Below are positions 55,422 through 64,000 of a DNA stretch of 64,000 nt, piece after piece. How positions within the stretch are numbered: the first letter of the stretch is position 1; each line of letters starts with the position of its first letter. The notes under the pieces were generated by a model. That model saw only the letters and a list, made by a program, of their open reading frames with translations, was not told the DNA's origin and did not search any database. This stretch comes from Klebsormidium nitens (lineage: Eukaryota; Streptophyta; Klebsormidiophyceae; Klebsormidiales; Klebsormidiaceae), in assembly GCA_000708835.1 (NCBI GenBank), contig DF237070.1, forward strand, positions 122,701 to 186,700, in the 5' to 3' direction. A program made the translations under genes and the position numbers.

Positions 55422-58177
55422 CTATGAGATGACCTCGAAGACGGATGCCGGGTTTGCCCAACCCCTTTTGGGCGCATACCCGACTTTGTTCTGCTTCTCT
55501 TTCCTATCCACTAATGGCGCTTTGACAGCTGTCTGCGGCGGTAATTTTAACCGCTGGCTTTGCCGCTCTAAGGGGAGCCGTCCCGCTGGATTGCCCAACT
55601 TTCTTTCGTAAGCGAACGGTTTTCTTGAAGGGTATGGTCTTTCGCTCGCATTCCTGACTAGCAATTTGTCGACCGAGCGCGTGCGCTGCGCTGCTTGCAC
55701 AGATGCACCACTTCGGCCACTACCAACGTTCGCCGCCTTTATTGAAACTAAGCGTCCTCTGACCGGTTCGTTATCGCTCTGCTCCAGACAGGTCGCTAAG
55801 TCGGTCCATGTCAGCGAAGACCCCCAGGGGATCCCCCTCGCGTGCCCGGGGTCACCTCCCCAAGAGCTGTTTCCCGTTGCCGCTGCTTCCCCGGGAGCAT
55901 TTCCCGACGGCTCGACGCCTTCCGTCAGATCTCCGTCCGCCCACCGCACTGAAGACCGGCCTCCCTTGCTGACTTCCGCTCTTTCAATCACAAGATCGTT
56001 TCCTGATTCCGGCCCCTTCTGCTCCGTTCCTAAGGCCGGAAACCCCTTGCTTCCGCTCCTGAGGGCAGCCAGCTCCGCCCGCGCTTCTGCAATCTCTCGT
56101 TGGAGAAGCTCAGACGGGACAAGCACTGGACCATTCCGTTCCGGTTCCCTGAAAACGCTCCGCGCTCCCTCACCCTCGGTCCGAGCTTCACCCACCTTTG
56201 TAGCGAAAACCTGCCCGCCACTCGCCTTGTCAATCAATCCGCTGGTGACAAGCTGCTGCCGTACGTGGGCGGAACCGGAACCGGAACCGGAGCCGAAACC
56301 GAGAGCTGCCGCTCCTGACCTCAGCGCGAGCAGCTCGCGCGTCAGCTGCGCGACGCTCTCTTGCAGGGCGACCACATCAGCAGCCGTCCCCGCTGACGTC
56401 ACCTGCTCACGCAACTTTGACAGCCCTCCGTCAGGATGCGCATCCCTTTCTGTCAACGCCACTGGGCTGCCGAAGCCCCCGGAAAACCCCTCGGCCGGTT
56501 CGCTTAACCGGCCGGGGTTAACCCCTGCCCTGACCCCGCCCACCACACCCGCTGCTAGGTAAGCAAATGGTGCATCGACTCGCTGCCGTCCCACAGCACC
56601 AACTTCTGCTCGCTGCAGGTTGTCGACTTCGGCTCTCAGCGCAGCCACGCTTTCCTTCATTTGCTGAAGTACACCCAGCGTCACGGCGTCGGTTTGCGCT
56701 GCCCTTTGCCCACTTTGGTTCTCACTCTTCTTGCGTTCGCGGAAAAACTTTCTCCGGTCCCCTGTCTCGACCCGCGACCGGCCGGTTTCTGGGGCGGCCA
56801 AGCTCTGCGCTACAGCCTTAAGCTGAAGGAACTACAAGCAGTCCGGCATTCGTTCTCGGTTCTGGTTCCGTTTCCTCCCGTTCCGGTCTGCTCGAGCTTT
56901 CCCTTGCGTCACTAACGGCCGTGACCTCCCGTCGCAGCGCCAAAAGCTCGTTTCGAAGCGTCGCCAACTCTTCCATCGACCCAACCGTATTTAAATTGCG
57001 GCCGTCAGCAAATCCGCTCTGCGCGAACTCCGGCCCCGGAACTCTTCGTACTTCCCGGCATCGAGACTTCCCCTCGAGGTTTGACACGTGTCGCCCATCC
57101 GAAGAGGTTGCATCCACAGCTGCCACGTGGCTCGAGCGCAGAGCCGCAACGGTTTGCCCCACTGCCCGCATCTCTTGCTGGAGCTTCGCAATCGCTGGAG
57201 AAGATGACCGGCGCGGGTCAACCTGCAGCCGCGTTGGCAGACCACTGCCCGTCACAAAACCCTGCTCGCCAAAACTAAGGCGCCCCAAAACCGTCTCCTC
57301 AAAACCCTCTCGCCGTCCAAGCTCGCCCCCACGCGACGCTTCTTCACCGTCCGCAAAACCAGAGACCGTCCGCACTTCGTCTCTGGAGGACCGACGCACA
57401 GTCCGCGACTTCAGTGAACCTTCATTTGCTCCCGGCGCGTCCGTTAACCCCCCCGGGTTTGGACTCGGTTCAGTATCGTTGCCTCTCCGTGCGACAATTG
57501 CCTCCGAAGATCCTCATTCTCGTTCGCCAACTTCCGTAACAGCGCCAAACCGTCGGTGCCCAAACCCCCAAACCCTCCGACGTTTCTGCCTGCGTCCCCA
57601 AACCCTATCTCTTCGTTCTGCGTGGCCCCTAATCCTAAACCTTCGGCTTGAGCGCGCGCGTTCTCGAGGATCTCCGCAAGGCGCGCCACTTCCGCCTTTC
57701 GTGCGGACAGCTCCACACGCAGCGCGGACGCCTCTTCCGTCCGAAGTCTCTCTTCGTGCGTCCGAACCGTCCGCTCCTCGCTCAGTTTCTCCACCTCTTT
57801 CTGGATGCTTTCCACTTCGCCCTTTAGCAACTCCACTTCCGCGTCCCGCGCCGCCAACGTGCTCTTCACGAAATGCGCATCGTCTCTCTCCCTTTCCCGC
57901 TCCTCCTTGACTTCTCGACTCTCATTCTCAAATTCCTCGACCTTTCGCCGGCTCTCTTCCAACAGCCCGTCCAGTCGCTCCACTTCTCTCCCATGCGCTT
58001 CGACCTGCTCCGCCAACTTTTGCGACGTGGCGTCGCCACGTGCTCTTCCATCGTCCGCAGGGCGTCCAGAAGCTCCGCGACCTTGGCCTCGTACTCGCCC
58101 AGCAGCTGCTGACGTAAGGACGCCTCGGCCTCCGCCTTGTCGCGCTCCAGGGCCGCGAGGGCGGCCGCGTTGGCGCC
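55422..58177 (-). CDS. Long coiled-coil protein gene, frame-broken, 5' end missing
   Basis: Minus strand. An exon begins at 58177 after TTTCCTGCAG with AALAALERDKAEAEASLRQQ. It continues as heptad-rich coiled coil (EVERLDGLLEESRRKVEEFE; KEVEKLSEERTVRTHEERL), then a Gly-rich linker, further coiled-coil pieces (LATLRNELLALRREV; LQESVAQLTRELLALRSG; EIAEARAELAALRSG) and a basic C-terminus ending in FEVIS at 55422. The frame shifts near 58040, at a run of seven C (57448-57454) and near 56830. No enzyme motif. The composition suggests a structural or scaffold protein. Upstream exons are not identified; candidates lie at 58689-58892 and 59388-59687 on the same strand. The 3' half is duplicated at 62124-63590. 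Confidence 0.6.
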
Positions 58178-61100
58178 CTGCAGGAAAGGAGTGAGAGTTG
58201 TGGAGCGGTCTGACTGAAATTTTCGAATGACTTTGTTGACACCTGATAGGGTTCCCGACGAACTGAGTTGAGACTACTATTCTGGCCCTCGAACCAGGTT
58301 GGCGAGGTTGAAGCAATCACCGGGATGCCGCTTGAAAATCAACGTTGACTGAGCCTCTGCCACATCTTTATCTCCCACTTATCAGGTCAGCCACTGTAGG
58401 GCTTCCCGACCACTGCTGAGTCTAGTCTCAAAAGGGTCCGAGGGTTCTCTGCTGAAAACCCTTAGAGCCTGCAAAGTTCTTCCTTGTTGTCTAGTCTCAC
58501 ATTGTTGGGTGGAATTCTTCCTTGTCATGCGCTGTCTCATCTCAATCTGACATCTTCAGTTTTGGAGCTTTCAAGCTTCGGGAGCTCAGTCCTGCCCAAA
58601 AGGTGTCGGGGTTCATCATCAAAGCTTTGAGTCTCTTGTGAGCCTAGAATACTTACCCTGTTCTGCTTCTGGTGCCGTTATCCGACTTCTAAGATGCATG
58701 CAACTGCATAACCCGTTTCCAGACGGTTCCCCTTTTCCTGTTGAGTCTGACGGGTTGCTGTCTATCTCTGTGGTCTGAAAGGCTTTTCCTTTCAGTTGCC
58801 GTTTTCTCCTCTAGTTCTTCCATGTGTTTCTCTCGCTTTCCGCCACGCTTGAATCTGCTTAGGCAAGAGTCTTCACCAATGCTCCGAAACATGAATGATA
58901 TATAGCTGTCGAGTGGCCATTGAAGTTTGCTCTCGACGAGGCTTGAACTTAGCTAATCTCGATGCTCTGTAGAACTGTGGGATAAGGTGTCACTCAAAGC
59001 CGAGTTCGCGTGATGAGTCTAATGCTACAATGCAGGAGCCCAGAATCAAGCTTTGAACGAACGGACGAATCTTGATTGCCCTCGTGTGATTCAACTTCTT
59101 TTCTTTTAAGCAGGACTCTTTGGCACAGCGCCGGCGCCCATCACGTTCTTCAAGGTCGTGCATTGGCGCTCACGCGAGTTCAAGAACAAGATCGACAATC
59201 TGAGTCATCGGGGGCTGGGACGGACGTCTTCGCGAATGTTAAAATCAATGTGGAGCCGTTCGACGTCAAGCCCAGGTGCGCGGGGAGTGCATCGTCCAGA
59301 TCGTCAAAATGGCTTTCTATTTTTGATCCCGCTTCCGGCGTCAGCGTTTGTTTTGGTGCCGATGAGCCAGCTTTGGCAGGTAATTAGCTAGTTCCGGAAC
59401 CCCAAGAACTGAGTTCCAAGACGATCTGACCAATTCACTACAGTGGTTTCAGACTGCTTTTGATCTTGGGCAATCATGCCGAAGTGAAGCATCTGAACGT
59501 GATTCAACCCGCCTTTCGCCTTTGGTACCTGTGCTTTTGTCATTGAGTCTTTCACAGAGGCCCTGAACTCTTCCACTGAAGCTCGGAGGTTGGGAAACAC
59601 TCTGAAATCAGAGCTTCTCCCCTCTGGCACGTGAACCATATACGAACCGAGAAAGAAATCGGGCCTTTCGCAGGCGGCCCCGTACATTGGCAACTCTGTC
59701 CTTTAAGTCTTGGAAGTCGTCCCCAACTTGTGCGCCTCATCTTCTGCGTCCGCCGCCACATCAGCAGCCACGCTGGACTCTGCGTTCTCTTTCAAATACT
59801 CCCTCGACGCATTCTTTCTTTGGCTCCACAGAAGGCTGCTTTAACAGCGACGCTCGCATTCTCTCCCAATGGGCTTTGTAGTTTATCCCATCGATATCGC
59901 CTGTGCAATCCCTTGCAACCCTTTACAAAACTTTACAACGACCCGGCACAGCAGGATCAGAAACATAATACCATTCCTTCCTCAAAATCTCAACACGCAG
60001 ACTACTACGACCAGACCCTGGAACCCTCAGGTAATTTACCTGCAGATTGTCGGCGACGCGCGCGCGCTCGTCCAGACGGCAGCATCTCCCAGCCGACGTC
60101 CTGCGCGAGCGGCTTTTTCCGGGGGTTCCGGACGTCCGGCTGCGGTTCTTCTGGTGCGGACACATCGTACCCGGGAGAGTATCTTACCCGCCGCGCTGCG
60201 CTAGGTGCCCACCGGACGGCTGTTCGACGGCGGTTCGAGTTCCGACTAGGTGAGAAACCGTCTCGCTTCTTCTTCTGGAGATGTTGCCTTCAGACGCACG
60301 ACCGGACGACGTAACTCGAGTCGAGCACTCGACGTTCCTTAACACGGAACCGGAGCGAATGGAAACACTCACGGATTTGGCAGTCAGTCGCCGACCAATT
60401 ACAGCTTGCCATGTCAGCACTCAGAGGTAGATGGAGCAGCTTTTCCACCGCCAAAAGAACGGCCCTTCGAGTGGGCATCACGTTAGCATGTTTCGAACAA
60501 GTCTTTTCTTTTTCCTGGAACCTGGAGAGACTTCAGAGCATACGACACACTTGAGCTTTTCTCCCACCTCTAGTTACAGTAGAAGCAGCAATTTTCTCAC
60601 ATACGCGACTAAGCGACTCGGCCTTTTGAAAGTAAGGCAGGAATATGAAATTGACTCGCGGAGGGACTGCTCTTAATCTCCCCTCGTGCATCGAGGAACC
60701 TAACCGAGTCCGGCTTTCTCTTGTCTGTTCTGCAGAGATTGCCAAGGATGGTGTACGTCAGCATGGCCTTTGGATCTGCAGAGCGTGGTCCCTCACGGAG
60801 GCACACAAGAGCTCGGCGGGACAAGTCTTCTGCAGTAAGGTGAATAATACTTCCTCTAGCATAGTAGCCGACTTCGTTTCGGGTGACTAGGAAAAAACGT
60901 TTTTAAGAGCAGACGCTTCGCAATTTCGCACTTCCGTTCCACGTCCCTCAGCCCCTTTCTCTATCTCGGCCTGTAGTATGAGGAAGGTCCAGATGTAAAG
61001 TCAAAAACCAACAAAACGTCAGACTCTGATCAAAGTCTTTCACTGTTTACGTGCGGCAAAGACACAAAAGACCCTGAGCGCAAGAACGGAAGCGTCGAAC

Positions 61101-61790
61101 TTCATCTACAAGCGAACTTTTTGGCTCGGCTCAAAGCTAACACTATGATGTTCTTTCTTGTGCAGGTTACAAGTACATATTACATCGAGTGCGGCGTAGT
61201 TGACCTAGCTAGGGCTCGGGCAGGACGTTCGTCGAAACAGTGAAGCGATATTCTTGTGAAAAAACACTGGCTGGAAATGCGCCTCTACACTCGGTACTCA
61301 TTGACCTCTCAAGCTTCTTTTGCCTCGAAAGTCGTTGTTTAACCCACGTAAGTGGCTCACATTCACCGCATTTCCAGTCGTCGAAGCTGTGACGCTTTGT
61401 TCCATCTTGTCGTCGGGCGCAACGCCGGCCGGTGTTCTGTCTTGCCTTTTGTCTTGCATCTTCTGCGTTTCCACGCTCTTCGACGTGGGCTGTAGCTGTC
61501 AATCAATCAAAGTCATGTTTACCGTCGTACCAAGTCAAAGCGTTGTCTTGCAAGGCTTTCGGGGTTATTGGCTCCCATTCTGTTCTTAGCCGCGAGTCCT
61601 GTTTCCTCGTGAAAGCTGCTCGTGTTGTTTTGGATTTGAATCCGCTCGCTTTGGAGTTCTTCTAGCTTTTCGCTGACTTTCTTCGATTCTGATTGCTCTT
61701 CGCTGTGAGAAAGACGCAAGCTTGCGTTAGTGCTCCATTGCTGAAGCATACGCCCTTCGATTCTCATCAAAAGTACCTGGTTTTCGTTAT
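58178..61790. other. Region with unplaced coding-like fragments
   Basis: Fragments that look protein-like but which I cannot build into genes: minus 58689-58892 (HMEELEEKTATERKSLSD); minus 59388-59687, an ATG frame with CERPDFFLGSYMVHVPEG and a donor-like GTACCA after TKAQ; plus 60049-60250 (VLRERLFPGVPDVRLRFFW, followed by a GTGAGA donor), which loosely recalls the end of a ubiquitin-like fold. The minus fragments may be 5' exons of the coiled-coil gene. The rest shows nothing convincing. Confidence 0.35.
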
Positions 61791-62100
61791 CCTCAACCCG
61801 CCGTTAACCAGGCGACAACCAGGGGTTAACGGATCTCCGGTTGACCCTCAACCCGCCCCGGTTGACGGTCAACCGTGCTCTGGTTGAAGTGTCAGTCAAC
61901 CGGACCTGTCCCGGTTGACGATCAACCGATCCTGGTTGACGTCAACCAGTCCTGGATGAGACCTCTCAACCAGGCCCTGCCCGGTTGACGGTCAACCAGC
62001 CCCCGGTTGAGGCCCGTCAACCAGGCCGGGTCTGGTTGGCGCCTGGAAGAGATTGGTTGGCGCCTGGTTGAGAGTCCTGGTTGAGTGTAGAAACGCCCTG
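61791..62100. repeat. Array of alternating GGTTGA / TCAACC motifs
   Basis: About 300 bp packed with GGTTGAC and its reverse complement GTCAACC, often back to back (GGTTGACGGTCAACC), at 10-25 bp spacing. Many local hairpins could form. The array abuts the 3' end of the decayed coiled-coil copy (62124). Confidence 0.8.
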
Positions 62101-62123
62101 TGACGTACGGATGTCGGATTCGC

Positions 62124-63590
62124 CCAACCCGTTTTCGGCGCATACCTGACTTTATTCTGCTTCTCTTTCCTATCCACTAATGGCGCTTTGGCAGCTGTCT
62201 GCAGCGGCACTTTGACCGCTGGCTTTGCCGCTCTGAGGGGAGCCGTCCCGCTGGATTGCCCCCACTTCCTTCCGTAACCAAACGGTTGACTTGAAGAACA
62301 TGCTTTTCCGTTCGCACTCCTAATTGGCAACTTGTCGACCGAATGCATGCGCTGCGCTGCTTGCACGGTTGCACCACTTCGGCCGCTACCAACCGTCGCT
62401 GCGTCCATTGAAACCAAGCGTCTTCTACCCGGTTCGTTTTCGCTCTGCTCCAAACAGGTCGCTAAGTCGGTCCACGTCAGCAGCGGCCCAAGGGGGATCC
62501 CCCTCGCCTGCCCCGAGTGACTTTCTGTCGCCACTGCTTCGCGGGAAACACTTCCCGACGGCTCGACGCCTCCCGTCGAATCTCCGTCCGCCCACCGCAC
62601 TGAAGACCGGCCTTCCTTGCTGACTTCCGCTCTTTCAATCACAAGACCGATTCCTGATTCCGGCCCCTTCTGCTCCGTTCCTAAGGCCGGAAACCCCTTG
62701 CTTCCGCTCCTGAGGGCAGCCAGCTCCGCCCGCGCGTCCGCAATCTCTCGTTGGAGAAGTTCCGACGGGACAAGCACTGGACCATTCCGTTCCGGTCCCC
62801 TGAGGTCGTTCGGTGCTCCATATCACCCTCGGTCGAAATCTCGCCCGCCTTGGTTGCCAAAACCTGCCCGCCACTCACTTCTCTATTACTACCGCAGGTG
62901 ACAAGCTGCTGCGCTCCGTAGGCGGAACCGGAACCGGAATCGGGACCGGCGTCGATCTCAACTTGAGCAGCTCGCGGGTCGGCTGGGCGAACCTCTCTTG
63001 CAGGGCGGCCACGTCAGCAGCCGTCCCCGCTGACGCAGCTTTGACGGCTCCCTGTCAAGATGCGCAGCTTTTCTATGTCTACGCTATTGGGCTCCCAAAG
63101 CCCTCGGCAAACCTCTCGACGGGTTCGCTTAACCGGCGGGACTTACCCATGCCCTCACCTCGCCCGCTAAACCTGCTCCTGTGTTAGCAAACGGTGCATC
63201 GACTTGCCGCCGCGCCTGTGCCACAGCACGAAATTCTGCTCGCTGCAGCCTGAGGCTGTCGACTTGGGCTTTCAGCACAGCCACGCTTTCCTTCATACTT
63301 CATTTGCTGGATACACCCGAATTTAAAGACTCGATTTGCGCTGCCCTTTCCCCACCTTGGTTCTCACCCTTCTCAGTGCTTCGCAGGTCTGTAGGCTCAA
63401 GTCGAGTGACCAGCCGGTGTCTGGGGCGGCCAAGCTTTGCACTTTGGCAGCCTTCAAAAAGCTGAAGCCACTTGTCGCAAAGAACATGCAGTCGAAAGTC
63501 CGTTCTCGGATCCGGTTCCGTTTCCGTTCCCAAGACAGATCTTGCGCGAGCCGTCCGGCCTGCGTACACTCAAGTTTGATTCTCGATTGA
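62124..63590 (-). pseudogene. Decayed copy of the 3' half of the coiled-coil gene
   Basis: Same strand and order as 55422-56915, with long identical peptide blocks: LQREIADARAELAALRSGSK, FPALGTEQKGPESG, RSSVRWADGDSTGGVEPSG, LTWTDLATCLEQSENEP, APLVDRKEKQNKVRYAPK. Against the other copy it has several small indels that break the frame (for example near 62810, 63000 and 63200), and its end runs past the original stop into the flanking repeat. About 1.47 kb long and about 6.7 kb from the parent. It looks like a segmental duplicate that has lost function. Confidence 0.85.
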
Positions 63591-63599
63591 TACAGGAAG

Positions 63600-63975
63600 T
63601 TTTCGCAGCTAACCAGGCCTGGTTAGCACCCTGGTTAGGGCGCTAACCAGGGCGCTGACCAGGGTCTGGTTACATTCCCGTTTACCAGACCCTGGTCAGC
63701 GGGTTGACCAGGGTCTGGTCTAGATTTAACATGGGTCTGGTTAGATACAACCAGAGTCTGGTCTAGGGTCTGGTTAAGCCCTCAACCAGACGATGGGTAG
63801 GAATTAACCAGACTCTGGTCAAGCGGCAACCAGGGTGTGGTTAGATCTTAGCCACTGTGTGGTCAATTAGCGACCAGATGTCGGTTAATGGTCAACCAGA
63901 GTCTGGTACTCGGACAACCGGAGCCCTGGTTAAGTGGTGCAACACAGCCTGGTAAATCAGGCAACCAGGTTCCAA
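63600..63975. repeat. Array of alternating AACCAG / CTGGTT motifs
   Basis: About 370 bp of AACCAG(A/G) and CTGGTTA in both orientations, spaced 10-25 bp, many as near-perfect palindromes such as AACCAGACTCTGGTC. It abuts the 5' end of the decayed coiled-coil copy. Together with the array at 61791-62100 it brackets that copy. The two arrays differ in their core (TCAACC versus AACCAG) but share the CAACC / AACCAG overlap. Confidence 0.8.
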
Positions 63976-64000
63976 GTGACAAACGCCTCCACAGAACAAT

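Noticed and set aside
59631-60314. 227-codon plus-strand open frame
   Set aside because: Composition is random-looking (Arg/Ser/Cys-rich); the antisense frame at 59388-59687 and the shifted frame at 60049-60250 look more like coding sequence.
61791-63975. Repeat arrays considered as a CRISPR or centromeric satellite
   Set aside because: Spacing is irregular, motifs occur in both orientations, there are no uniform spacers, and the context is eukaryotic with introns.

Overview
The window reads as nuclear DNA of a streptophyte, most likely a filamentous charophyte alga such as Klebsormidium (inference). Reasons: every convincing gene is split by GT-AG introns of roughly 100-2000 bp, GC content is near 50 %, and several products are plant-type (an EMB514/DOMINO1-like DCL-domain protein, a 2-carboxyarabinitol-1-phosphatase-like enzyme, a plant BSD-domain protein, a plant-style MRE11). 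There is no operon structure, rRNA, convincing tRNA or CRISPR array.

Layout. 1165-4780 (-) BSD-domain protein. 5617-9825 (+) histidine phosphatase like CA1P phosphatase. 11244-22121 (-) MRE11, rebuilt here as 20 exons. 22683-23977 (+) DCL-domain protein with an RGG tail, divergent from MRE11. 24-28 kb holds fragments of unrecognised genes on both strands. 28115-31284 (+) sucrase/ferredoxin-like Fe-S protein. 32069-32350 (+) small tail-anchored protein. 33339-39827 (+) FrnE/DsbA-like CPWC oxidoreductase. 41072-44431 (+) unrecognised gene. 45221-48710 (+) U-box protein. 50955-54317 (+) secreted, N-glycosylated M43 (pappalysin-like) metalloprotease with two frame breaks. 55422-58177 (-) coiled-coil gene with frame breaks. 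62124-63590 (-) decayed copy of its 3' half, bracketed by arrays of short inverted motifs.

The most unusual property is not a single gene. In MRE11, the Fe-S protein and the FrnE-like gene, short segments (about 135-200 bp, one of 352 bp) that straddle intron/exon junctions have been tandemly duplicated, up to four times. Most extra copies are decayed pseudo-exons inside introns. Two are intact enough to act as optional in-frame modules: 55 residues in the Fe-S protein and 45 residues in the MRE11 tail. This looks like a local, recurrent mutational process that supplies new exons.

Other cross-cutting signals: MRE11 intron 5 appears to begin with AT instead of GT; the palindrome TGACGTCA occurs about 13 times where about one is expected; and at least six otherwise well-supported reading frames are broken by small shifts, two of them at homopolymers, which suggests assembly error as much as gene death. 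Functions are assigned from recognised motifs only; exon borders come from splice consensus plus reading phase and have not been checked against RNA.
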